DNA of 8,499 bases from Archangiaceae bacterium (GCA_023248915.1 JAHFDQ010000251.1:1-8499); one strand, 5' to 3'. Counted from the stretch's first letter, positions 1 to 5,971 are shown. A program made the numbers and translations. The notes: a model not told the origin generated them from the sequence alone.

Positions 1-834
1 GCCCAGGCGCACCACGAAGTTCAACAGCGCCTCGGGGTGAACGCCGTTCTTCCTGTGCAGCATCACGTCCGCCTCGGGGTGGCGGCGCTTCGACAGCTTC
101 TCGCGGTCGGGCCCGAGAATCAGCGGGAAGTGCGCGAACTCGGGAGGCTTCCAGCCCAGCGCCTCGTACGCGAGCAGCTGCGGGAAGGTCGAGTTGATGT
201 GCTCTTGCCCGCGGCCGACCAGGGTGATGTCCATGGTGTGATCGTCTACGACGCAGCCGAAGTTGTAGAGCGGCAGCCCGTCGTTCCGCAGCATCACCCA
301 GTCGTCCAGGTCGGACAGCGGCTTGGCGATGCGCCCCAGCACCTTGTCGGTGAAGGCGACGGTGCCCTCGCCCGACGGCTTCTTCAGGCGAACCACCGAG
401 GGAGCGCCCGGCGGAATGTCCTTCCGGTCGCGGCAGGTGCCCTCGTACAGGTAGGTGCGCTTCTCTTTCTCGAAGACCGCCCGTCGTTCGTCCAGGTGCT
501 GGCGGGTGCACGTGCAGCGGAAGGCCTTGCCGGCGGCGATCAGTTGCTCGGCCGTCTCGCGGTAGCTCGCGAGGCGCTCGGTCTGGAAGTAGGGGCCAGC
601 CGGCCCGCCCACGCCCGGGCCCTCGTCCCAGTCGATGCCCAGCCAGGTCAGGCCGTCGAAGATCGCCTGCAACGACTCGGGCGTCGAGCGCTCGCGGTCG
701 GTGTCCTCGATTCGGAGGATGAACACGCCCTGGTTCCGCCGCGCGTACAGCCAGTTGAACAGCGCGGTGCGCGCCCCGCCGATGTGCAGGTAGCCGGTGG
801 GCGAAGGGGCGAAGCGGACTCGGGGGGGGCTCAT
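1..834 (-). CDS. gltX: Glutamyl-tRNA synthetase, N-terminal part (3' end beyond left edge)
   Basis: Charges tRNA-Glu with glutamate in the cytoplasm. I translated this on the minus strand from the ATG at 834; 278 codons are in the window and no stop is reached. Residues 7-20 carry the class I signature RFAPSPTGYLHIGG (HIGH motif), followed by RIEDTDRERS near 41-50 and the KMSKS-type loop KLSKR at 246-250. The tail matches the bacterial GltX continuation (EALLNFVVRLG). A zinc-type insert is visible: C107-x-C109-x24-C134-x-D136, the spacing known from E. coli GltX but with Asp where E. coli has His. Length and the conserved region beyond KLSKR argue against the short paralogue GluQ-RS. The ATG fits the family N-terminus, but no Shine-Dalgarno sequence precedes it. 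Codons 2-5 contain a run of eight C. Divergent from the secretory operon. Discriminating versus non-discriminating tRNA specificity depends on residues outside the window. Confidence 0.97.
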   Translation of the reverse strand, partial: MSPPRVRFAPSPTGYLHIGGARTALFNWLYARRNQGVFILRIEDTDRERSTPESLQAIFDGLTWLGIDWDEGPGVGGPAGPYFQTERLASYRETAEQLIAAGKAFRCTCTRQHLDERRAVFEKEKRTYLYEGTCRDRKDIPPGAPSVVRLKKPSGEGTVAFTDKVLGRIAKPLSDLDDWVMLRNDGLPLYNFGCVVDDHTMDITLVGRGQEHINSTFPQLLAYEALGWKPPEFAHFPLILGPDREKLSKRRHPEADVMLHRKNGVHPEALLNFVVRLG

Positions 835-845
835 GAGGAGGCGGG

Positions 846-874
846 CTGATACCAGAGGGGGTGAGTCAATTCAA
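846..874 (-). promoter_or_regulatory. Candidate sigma-70-type promoter of gltX
   Basis: On the minus strand TTGAAT (869-874) is separated by exactly 17 bases from TATCAG (846-851); each hexamer matches 4 of 6 consensus positions. Transcription would begin near 838-840, only about 4-6 bases before the gltX ATG, which fits the missing Shine-Dalgarno sequence. This is inference from pattern only. Confidence 0.4.
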
Positions 875-952
875 CGCGCCCGGCCGCCCTTCGCTGCGCC
901 TTCCCCGGCGCATACGGTAGACTTCGCGGGCGCGGGCCGAACGAGGGTTCCA

Positions 953-1558
953 ATGACAAAGCAGACCTGGGCGTGGGCGGTCGCCGCGGCGCTGTGCAGC
1001 GCCGCCGCCTGGGCCACCACCCTGCTCGCCGCCGACGTGCCGGCGCTCACCCGGGGGGCCGACACCGTGGTGCGCGGCACCGTCACCAAGCTGGGCAGCC
1101 ACTGGACCGGCGACCACCTGCGCATCGTGACCGAGGTGCAGATCGAGGTCGCCGAGGCGTACAAGGGCGCTCCGCCCCCCGCCGTCACCGTCGTGCAGCC
1201 CGGCGGCGTCGTCGGCGACGTCGGCCAGGCCGTCTCGGGGCTGGCTACCTTCTCAGAGGGCGAAGAGGTCGTCGTCTTCCTCGAGCGGCGCCCCGGCGGC
1301 AGCTTCCTCGTCGCGGGCATGGCGCAGGGCAAGTACCGCGTCGAACGGTCCAGCGACGGCAAGGAAGCCTTCGCGGTCCCGGACGACACCGGCGACGCGC
1401 TGGTCCTCGACCCGGTGACGCGGGCTCCCGTCTCGACCGGCAAGCGCCGGCCTCCGACGTTGGTCGAGCTGGTGGCGGCCGTCCGTGCGGCCGCCGCGGC
1501 GCCGGGTTCCGCCCCGGGTATTCCGGCTCGACCGGGTTCCTTCGAGAAGGCCCCGTGA
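953..1558 (+). CDS. Small exported protein of unknown function, first gene of metalloprotease operon
   Basis: 201 residues. I chose the ATG at 953 because GAGGG lies six bases upstream and the protein then begins with a normal signal peptide: Lys3, hydrophobic stretch about 6-19, and a likely cleavage site after AWA (about residue 21). Upstream in-frame starts would only add arginine-rich sequence. The mature part looks beta-rich: a segment ADTVVRGTVTKLGSHWTGD (36-54), an IVTEVQIEVAEAYKG strand pair (58-72), a Gly-rich PGGVVGDVG turn (83-91), then EEVVVFLE (104-111) and GMAQGKYRV (122-130). The C-terminus is Ala/Pro-rich and low in complexity. I know this general pattern from myxobacterial secreted proteins of unassigned role but cannot name a function. 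Its stop overlaps the GTG of the first protease, so it is probably co-translated with it. The proteases show no propeptide, so a role as chaperone or inhibitor is possible but unproven. Confidence 0.85.
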   Translation: MTKQTWAWAVAAALCSAAAWATTLLAADVPALTRGADTVVRGTVTKLGSHWTGDHLRIVTEVQIEVAEAYKGAPPPAVTVVQPGGVVGDVGQAVSGLATFSEGEEVVVFLERRPGGSFLVAGMAQGKYRVERSSDGKEAFAVPDDTGDALVLDPVTRAPVSTGKRRPPTLVELVAAVRAAAAAPGSAPGIPARPGSFEKAP

Positions 1559-2448
1559 GCCCGGTCGCCGCGCTGCTCGCGCTGGCCTTGGCCATTCCCG
1601 ACCTGCCCTACGTCCGCAGCAAGGCGGACTCCAGCGACCCGAACTCGCACTGCCTGTGGTGGCCGGTGGGCACCATCACCTACCAGCAGGTCACGAGGGG
1701 GAACCCCGAAACTCTGCCGGCCGGCAGCGAGTTCACCGCGGTGCACAAGTCCTTCGACACCTGGCAGGCCGTGATGAACTCGTGCGGCGATCTCACCCTG
1801 GTGGAAGGGCCCCGCATCGCCGACCGCACCATCGGCCATAACCCCGGCAGCACCGACAACCACAACACCGTCGTGTTCCGGCAGGCCTACTGCGCGGGGG
1901 GCGTGGTTCCGCCGTCGGACTCGTGCTGGACCGACGAGACCTGCATGAACGTCTACGACTGCTGGGAATGGGGGCGCGGCACGATCGCGCTGACCACCAC
2001 CACCTACGAGAGGGCTTCCGGGCGGGTGTACGACTCGGACATCGAGCTGAACGCCTACTACAACATCTTCACCACCAACGACGCCGCGCCCTGTTCGCCC
2101 CCTGACTTCAGCCAGACGTGCAGCGCCACCGACGTGCAGAACACCGTGACGCACGAGGCGGGCCACGTGCTGGGCATGGACCACACCGCCCGCGCCGGCT
2201 CGACCATGAACACGAGCGCGGTGGTGGGCGAGATGTCGAAGCGCGTCGTCGACCCTGGGTCTGCTTCGTTCGTCTGCGAGGTGTACCCGAAGGGCCGCCA
2301 GTCGCGCGACTGCGTCATCAACCCGGTGCCCAACCCCCTCGGGCCCGTCGTCGCCGGCAGTTGTGGTGCCGCGGGCGGCGGCCTTACGCTTAGCGCGCTG
2401 GCGGGGCTGGTCGGCCTCGGAAGGCGCCGGCGAAAGCTGGCCCTTTGA
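1555..2448 (+). CDS. Secreted zinc metalloprotease with MYXO-CTERM sorting tail
   Basis: 297 residues from a GTG start that overlaps the previous TGA (GTGA). GAGAAGG at 1544-1550 lies four bases upstream and supports this start. Residues 2-16 form a short signal-like hydrophobic stretch, oddly lacking basic residues at its front. The catalytic motif is H200-E-x-x-H204-x-x-G-x-x-H210, the metzincin zinc site, with a Met-turn at STMN (Met218). Ten cysteines before the tail align one-to-one with those of the downstream paralogue, suggesting up to five disulfides. The C-terminus has Cys270, a Gly/Ala/Leu-rich helix of about 271-288, then GRRRR: the MYXO-CTERM pattern, which myxosortase processes for surface display. 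No cysteine-switch propeptide is visible. The family appears to be the myxosortase-dependent metalloprotease group typified by the Myxococcus xanthus MXAN_2677/MXAN_2678 pair; this is from memory, not a search. The natural substrate is unknown. Confidence 0.92.
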   Translation: MSPVAALLALALAIPDLPYVRSKADSSDPNSHCLWWPVGTITYQQVTRGNPETLPAGSEFTAVHKSFDTWQAVMNSCGDLTLVEGPRIADRTIGHNPGSTDNHNTVVFRQAYCAGGVVPPSDSCWTDETCMNVYDCWEWGRGTIALTTTTYERASGRVYDSDIELNAYYNIFTTNDAAPCSPPDFSQTCSATDVQNTVTHEAGHVLGMDHTARAGSTMNTSAVVGEMSKRVVDPGSASFVCEVYPKGRQSRDCVINPVPNPLGPVVAGSCGAAGGGLTLSALAGLVGLGRRRRKLAL

Positions 2449-3359
2449 GGGTCGCCCTCGCGGCGGCGCTCGTCGCGACCTCGGCCTCGGCTGCCGAAGG
2501 GTACCGCCGGACGCCGGTGCCGGGGAAAGAGCTGTGCCTGTCGTGGAGCACCCGAGCGCTCTCCTACAGCGCCGACGCCGCCGGCAGCGTGAAGACGCCG
2601 GGCGATACTGAATTCGCCGCGATCGAAGCGTCGTTTCGCACCTGGCAGGCGCTCTCGGACTCGTGCTCGGACTTCCACCTCACCGCCGGGCCGCGCCTCG
2701 CCAACGCGGTGGTGGGCCACGCCCCCGGGTCGGGGCCCGACAACGTCGTCGTGTTTCGCGAGGTGTCCTGCCCCGACGTCGTTCCGCCGGGCGACGCCTG
2801 CATCGCGGCCGAGACGTGCGCGAACGTCCACCGGTGCTGGGACCACGGAGACGACACCCTCGGCCTCACCACCACCACCTTCAGCGCCGCCACCGGCGTC
2901 ATCGTCGACGCGGACATAGAACTGAACGCCGCCCCGCACGCCGACGGAACGGAGTTTCTCTTCACTACCGTGCCGTCGCCGCAGTGCCTGCCAGGCGAGG
3001 AAGCGCCGACCTGCGTCGCCATCGACGTGCAGAACACGGTCACCCACGAGGTCGGCCACCTGTTCGGGCTCGACCACGTGACCGCCGACGGATCGACCAT
3101 GGAAACGACGGCTCCGGTCGGGGAAACGAGGAAGCGCGTCATCGACTCGGGCACCGCGCAGGGCTTCTGCGACACCTACCCGCGAGGGTCGACCTCGGTG
3201 CCGTGCGGCGAGCTCGGCACGCTCCGCAGGAGGGTGGTGGCAAAGAGCACAGGCACGGCGCTCGGCTGCGTCGCCGGGACAGGGGAAGTGTCGGTCGCGG
3301 CCGTCTGGCTCGCAGGCTGCTGGCTGGCGCTGGCCAGGGTTCGCTCCCGCGCGCGGTGA
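2445..3359 (+). CDS. Second, paralogous secreted zinc metalloprotease with degenerate sorting tail
   Basis: 304 residues from a TTG that overlaps the preceding TGA (TTGA). No ATG or GTG nearby gives a signal peptide, whereas TTG gives MRVALAAALVATSASAA, a clean one cleaved near residue 17. No good Shine-Dalgarno sequence is visible, so translation probably depends on coupling to the upstream gene. The zinc site is H201-E-x-x-H205-x-x-G-x-x-H211, with the Met-turn at STME (Met219). Shared blocks with the upstream protease include TWQA, VVFR, LTTTT, DIELNA, DVQNTVTHE and KRV-D-G, plus ten matching cysteines (31, 74, 109, 119, 125, 131, 181, 190, 242, 254), so the pair arose by tandem duplication. 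The end has Cys275, a hydrophobic segment of about 281-297 and RVRSRAR: a looser version of the MYXO-CTERM layout. It may be anchored differently or released. No propeptide is apparent. The stop lies six bases before the first 89-bp repeat. Confidence 0.9.
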   Translation: MRVALAAALVATSASAAEGYRRTPVPGKELCLSWSTRALSYSADAAGSVKTPGDTEFAAIEASFRTWQALSDSCSDFHLTAGPRLANAVVGHAPGSGPDNVVVFREVSCPDVVPPGDACIAAETCANVHRCWDHGDDTLGLTTTTFSAATGVIVDADIELNAAPHADGTEFLFTTVPSPQCLPGEEAPTCVAIDVQNTVTHEVGHLFGLDHVTADGSTMETTAPVGETRKRVIDSGTAQGFCDTYPRGSTSVPCGELGTLRRRVVAKSTGTALGCVAGTGEVSVAAVWLAGCWLALARVRSRAR

Positions 3360-3365
3360 GGCCAA

Positions 3366-3454
3366 TGTCACGGATACTGCCAACTACGAGCGTCGGCGGA
3401 CGGGTCTAGGCGTACGGCCGCGGACCGACCGCGTAGTTGGCAGTATCCGTGACA
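3366..3454. repeat. 89-bp palindrome-ended repeat element, copy 1
   Basis: The ends form a perfect 23-base inverted repeat: TGTCACGGATACTGCCAACT plus ACG (3366-3388) against its exact complement at 3432-3454, enclosing 43 bases. The interior includes GGCGGACG (3395-3402) and AGGCGTACG (3408-3416), both kept in copy 2. A CGTACG palindrome lies almost at the exact centre. No flanking target-site duplication is visible, no T-tract follows either arm, and nothing inside could encode a transposase. It starts six bases after the protease stop codon, so it would lie in the 3' end of that operon's mRNA and could fold there. It may be a non-autonomous mobile element, a REP-like intergenic repeat, or a paired operator. 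Confidence 0.9.
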
Positions 3455-3502
3455 ATCGGCGCGAGGCATTGGCCCGGGCCCGGCCGGCTGACGCCCGGAC
3501 CT

Positions 3503-3591
3503 TGTTACGGATACTGCCAACGTCGACCCCTGGCGGACGCGCCCAGGCGTACGCGCTCGGCCCGAGTGCGTAGTTGGCAGTATCCGCAACA
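3503..3591. repeat. 89-bp palindrome-ended repeat element, copy 2
   Basis: Same length and same orientation as copy 1, aligning without gaps; by hand count about 71 of 89 positions are identical. The outer 19 bases (3503-3521 against 3573-3591) pair with one mismatch. The inner four pairs seen in copy 1 are partly lost. At element position 4 and its partner 86, a C-G pair in copy 1 is T-A here, so pairing is kept through a double change. The right arm core GCGTAGTTGGCAGTATCCG (3568-3586) is identical in both copies. The central motifs recur at 3532-3539 and 3545-3553. No target duplication is seen. Confidence 0.88.
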
Positions 3592-3640
3592 TTCCGTCTG
3601 GGTCGCATCGCGTTGGCTGGCCTTGGTGTTCCGTTCGGCC

Positions 3641-3677
3641 CGAGCGGAGTTCGAGAGCGACCTCTCGACTTCGCTCG
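3641..3677. other. Strong imperfect hairpin upstream of the transporter
   Basis: Bases 3641-3657 pair with 3662-3677: seven pairs next to the loop (TCGAGAG with CTCTCGA), one bulged T at 3650, then nine more pairs including one G-T wobble. The loop is CGAC (3658-3661). There is no T-tract on either side, so a classical intrinsic terminator is unlikely. It is unrelated in sequence to the 89-bp elements. It lies about 80 bases before the transporter ATG and could be part of its leader RNA. Confidence 0.6.
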
Positions 3678-3757
3678 AGGTGAGTGGGAATTTCGCCTGG
3701 CGCGGGCCGAGTGGCAGTTTGGCGCCGCCGGGGCGGGTGGGGTAAAGGCCTCGCCCC

Positions 3758-5326
3758 ATGCACGACCCCGAGCTCGCCCGTGAAGCCCTCGCCGCACTGC
3801 CCCCCGACATCGGCGCGAGCCCGCTCTTCAACGCGGACTTGGCTCCGGTGCCGGTCGCTCGGCGCAACTGGACCACATACAACTTCGCCGCCCTGTGGAT
3901 TTCCATGGCGCACTGCATTCCCACCTACATGCTGGCGGGCGGGCTCGTCGCGGTGGGAATGAACTGGTGGCAGGCGCTCTTCACCATCGGGCTCGGCAAC
4001 GTCATCGTGCTGGTGCCGATTCTGCTGAACGCCCACCCGGGCACCCGCTACGGCGTGCCGTTTCCCGTCCTCGCGCGCGCGTCGTTCGGCACTGTTGGTG
4101 CCAACGTCCCGGCGGTGCTGCGGGCCATTGTCGCCTGCGGTTGGTTCGGAATTCAGACCTTCATCGGCGGCGAGGCGGTGAAGACGTTCATCGAAGCGAT
4201 GTGGCCGGCCTTCGGGTCCGTCGGCGGTGGCGTCACGCTGCTGGGCCTCGGCCTGCCAAGCGCCATCACCTTCCTCGTCTTCTGGGCCCTCAACATCTTC
4301 ATCATCTACCGGGGCATGGACGCGGTGCGGGTCTTCGAGAACTGGGCGGCCCCCATCGTGCTGGTGATGGCGGCGCTCTTGCTCGCCTGGGTGGTGTCGC
4401 GCGCCGGCGGGCTGGGCGAGATGCTGACTCAACCGTCGAAGTTCGGCACCTTCGGCGAGTTCTGGGCCGTCTTCGTGCCGTCCCTGACGGGGATGATCGG
4501 CTTCTGGGCGACGCTTTCGCTCAACATCCCCGACTTCACCCGGTTCGGCCGCGGCCAGCGCGAGCAGATGCTGGGTCAGGCGCTGGGGCTGCCCACCACG
4601 ATGATCGCCTTCTCGGCGATGGGCGTCGTCATCACCAGCGCGTCGCAGATGATTCTGAGAGGCGTTGACGCTTCCAAGCTGTGGGACCCGGTCTTCATCC
4701 TCGCGCAGCTGACGTCGTCGTCGGCGCCGGCGGGCCTGTCGGCGCCGCTCATCGCCTCGGGAGCCGTCCGAGCCGCGGTGGCCGTCGTCTCGCTCTTCGG
4801 GGTCGGCGTGGCGACGGTGTCGGTCAACATCGCCGCCAACGTGGTCAGCCCGGCAAACGACTTCGCCAACCTCGCGCCGCGCCTCATCTCGTTCAAGACG
4901 GGCGGCCTCATTACGGGGGTGCTGGGCATTGCCATGATGCCGTGGAAGCTCCTGGCCAGCGCGAACACCTACATCTTCAGTTGGCTGGTGGGGTACTCGG
5001 CGCTGCTCGGGCCCATCGCCGGCGTCATGATCGTCGACTATTGGGTATTACGGCGCCGCGAGCTCGACGTGCCCGACCTCTACCGTCCAGGCGGGCGCTA
5101 CGCTGGGGTGAACCCGGTCGCGCTGGCCGCGCTGGTGCTGGGCGTGGCGCCGAACGTCCCCGGGTTCCTCAAGAACGTGCACCTGCTTTCCGGTCCGCCC
5201 GGCTTCTTCGACTCGCTCTACGTGTACGCCTGGTTCACCGGCTTCGGCATTGCCGCGGCGGTGTACTACGCGGGTATGCGGCTGATGCCGGCCCGGACGG
5301 CGGCGGGCACGACCGGCGCAGGCTGA
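3758..5326 (+). CDS. NCS1-family nucleobase/hydantoin:cation symporter
   Basis: 522-residue inner-membrane transporter with about twelve hydrophobic helices and the LeuT-like fold expected of the family. The ATG at 3758 is preceded by AAAGG nine bases away. TM1 carries HCIPTYMLAGG (52-62). Compared from memory with the Microbacterium hydantoin transporter Mhp1, the substrate-stacking Trp residues are present (W129 in WFGIQ, W250 in GFWATLSLNIPDF), as are the substrate-contacting Gln (Q133) and Asn (N361 in NIAAN). The TM8 sodium-site Ser is kept (S355), but the adjacent Thr ligand is Val (V356), so cation coupling may differ. The end of the core has GPIAGVMIVDYWVLRRR and DLYR, typical of NCS1. 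It faces the dihydropyrimidinase operon, so uracil, thymine, dihydropyrimidine or hydantoin are the likely cargos; allantoin is less likely because no allantoin genes are near. Confidence 0.93.
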   Translation: MHDPELAREALAALPPDIGASPLFNADLAPVPVARRNWTTYNFAALWISMAHCIPTYMLAGGLVAVGMNWWQALFTIGLGNVIVLVPILLNAHPGTRYGVPFPVLARASFGTVGANVPAVLRAIVACGWFGIQTFIGGEAVKTFIEAMWPAFGSVGGGVTLLGLGLPSAITFLVFWALNIFIIYRGMDAVRVFENWAAPIVLVMAALLLAWVVSRAGGLGEMLTQPSKFGTFGEFWAVFVPSLTGMIGFWATLSLNIPDFTRFGRGQREQMLGQALGLPTTMIAFSAMGVVITSASQMILRGVDASKLWDPVFILAQLTSSSAPAGLSAPLIASGAVRAAVAVVSLFGVGVATVSVNIAANVVSPANDFANLAPRLISFKTGGLITGVLGIAMMPWKLLASANTYIFSWLVGYSALLGPIAGVMIVDYWVLRRRELDVPDLYRPGGRYAGVNPVALAALVLGVAPNVPGFLKNVHLLSGPPGFFDSLYVYAWFTGFGIAAAVYYAGMRLMPARTAAGTTGAG

Positions 5327-5334
5327 AGACGTCG

Positions 5335-5354
5335 CGACTCGACTTCGAGAGTCG
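5335..5354. other. Small hairpin after the transporter gene
   Basis: CGACTC (5335-5340) pairs with GAGTCG (5349-5354) around an eight-base loop, beginning eight bases after the transporter stop. An alternative CTCGA/TCGAG pairing overlaps it. There is no T-tract. It may mark the 3' end of the transporter transcript, but a six-pair stem in GC-rich DNA can arise by chance. Confidence 0.3.
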
Positions 5355-5452
5355 ACTTGCCGGTCGCACGAATCAGCGTCTACTCGGGCCCAGGCGCCGT
5401 GCTAGGACCACGGCCGTCCGCTTCCGGACTCGCACTCTTCTCGGGGGTCACC

Positions 5453-5935
5453 ATGATTGCCGCGGCACCTAGGGCGCTCAGAGCGGTCGCATCGGCGTCG
5501 GCGTTGCTCGTCCTGTTCGCCTGCGGGACCAACCCGGGCGGCACCGACGGCGGCGTGCACGGCGACTCAGGTGTGGACGCGGGCACCTGCTCGACCGACA
5601 GCAGCGGGGCGCTCGCAGTCGGCAAGTTCACGCAATACGTGGCCGCGACGACGACCACCAACGTCCTTATCTTCCGGAGCGACTGCCGTTGGTGCGCCGA
5701 CGCCATCGTCGACGGCGCGTCTCAGGCGCTCTCCTCGGAAGGCACCTGGTCGTCCGCGAACGTCACCAGCGACGCCGGGCCGGGCATCGAGGTCGACAAG
5801 ACGAACAGCATCTTCTTCAACATCCTTTCGTCCGACGGGGCCACGGCGCGCAGCTATCGCACCGCCGACGGCATCTACTCGGGCTTCGAGTACGCCAGGC
5901 AGACCTCGTCGCCCTTCACCTGCGACGGACAGTAG
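5453..5935 (+). CDS. Small predicted lipoprotein of unknown function with a CxxC motif
   Basis: 160 residues. The ATG at 5453 is preceded by a G-rich stretch (GGGGG at 5442-5446) and starts a lipoprotein signal peptide: Arg7 and Arg10, a hydrophobic stretch of about 11-22, and the lipobox LFAC with lipidation expected at Cys24. A flexible Gly/Asp/Thr linker follows (about 25-45), common in myxobacterial surface lipoproteins. The rest is a small domain with Cys46, Cys78, Cys81 and Cys157. CRWC is a CxxC pair, which could be a disulfide, metal site or redox motif. There is no Asp at position 2 after the Cys, so the E. coli rule predicts outer-membrane sorting, though this rule is uncertain in myxobacteria. 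I do not recognise the family. It follows the transporter by 126 bases and converges on the dihydropyrimidinase gene. A longer frame from TTG 5357 would bury the signal peptide and is unlikely. Confidence 0.82.
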   Translation: MIAAAPRALRAVASASALLVLFACGTNPGGTDGGVHGDSGVDAGTCSTDSSGALAVGKFTQYVAATTTTNVLIFRSDCRWCADAIVDGASQALSSEGTWSSANVTSDAGPGIEVDKTNSIFFNILSSDGATARSYRTADGIYSGFEYARQTSSPFTCDGQ

Positions 5936-5950
5936 CGACGGCGCCGTGGG

Positions 5951-5971
5951 CCGGGCCCGCTCGCGGCCCGG
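5951..5971. terminator. Possible bidirectional terminator hairpin between convergent genes
   Basis: CCGGGCC (5951-5957) and GGCCCGG (5965-5971) form a perfect seven-pair GC stem with a seven-base loop. It lies in the 73-base gap between the lipoprotein stop and the end of the dihydropyrimidinase gene, where both transcripts must stop. No T-tract follows on either strand, so it is at best a non-canonical terminator. Confidence 0.45.

Larger units (their letters stand above)
3360..3757. other. Non-coding intergenic region rich in inverted repeats
   Basis: 398 bases between the second protease and the transporter. It contains two 89-bp elements (3366-3454 and 3503-3591) separated by a 48-base GC-rich spacer, then a hairpin at 3641-3677, then about 80 bases to the transporter ATG. 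Open frames that cross it translate the repeat arms into recurring short strings and look like chance ORFs of GC-rich DNA. I see no clear sigma-70 promoter for the transporter here. AAAGG at 3744-3748 is its likely ribosome binding site. Confidence 0.8.

Noticed and set aside
822..829. Run of eight G (eight C in gltX codons 2-5) as a phase-variation tract
   Set aside because: A switch at the start of an essential tRNA synthetase is implausible, and Pro codons in GC-rich DNA explain the run.
918..923. TAGACT as a -10 box for the secretory operon
   Set aside because: No recognisable -35 hexamer lies 16-18 bases upstream, so it is too weak to annotate.
871..2184. Long minus-strand open frame opposite the first two genes of the protease operon
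   Set aside because: It is antisense to genes with clear signal peptides, zinc motifs and coupled starts. Its translation is His/Arg/Val-rich with no recognisable domain, as expected of a GC-rich shadow frame.
2058..3383. Long minus-strand open frame opposite the metalloproteases
   Set aside because: Shadow of the protease genes; it has no domain signature and runs into the repeat element.
3366..3454. Rho-independent terminator after the protease operon
   Set aside because: The 23-pair arms enclose a 43-base loop and no T-tract follows on either strand, so it does not fit an intrinsic terminator, although it could still affect the 3' end of the mRNA.
3366..3591. CRISPR array
   Set aside because: Only two units of 89 bases that differ internally, with no constant short repeat alternating with unique spacers and no cas genes nearby.
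3700..3735. Sigma-54-like promoter around GTGGCAGTTTGGCGCC upstream of the transporter
   Set aside because: The GG and GC dinucleotides do not fall at the required spacing for a -24/-12 promoter.
3368..4432. Open frames crossing the repeat region on both strands, with recurring strings such as RILPTT and MAVSVT
   Set aside because: The recurrence comes from the nucleotide repeat arms read in several frames. Frames overlap each other and the transporter, so coding is not supported.
5402..5407. TAGGAC as a -10 box for the lipoprotein
   Set aside because: No matching -35 sequence at the right distance; single hexamers occur by chance.
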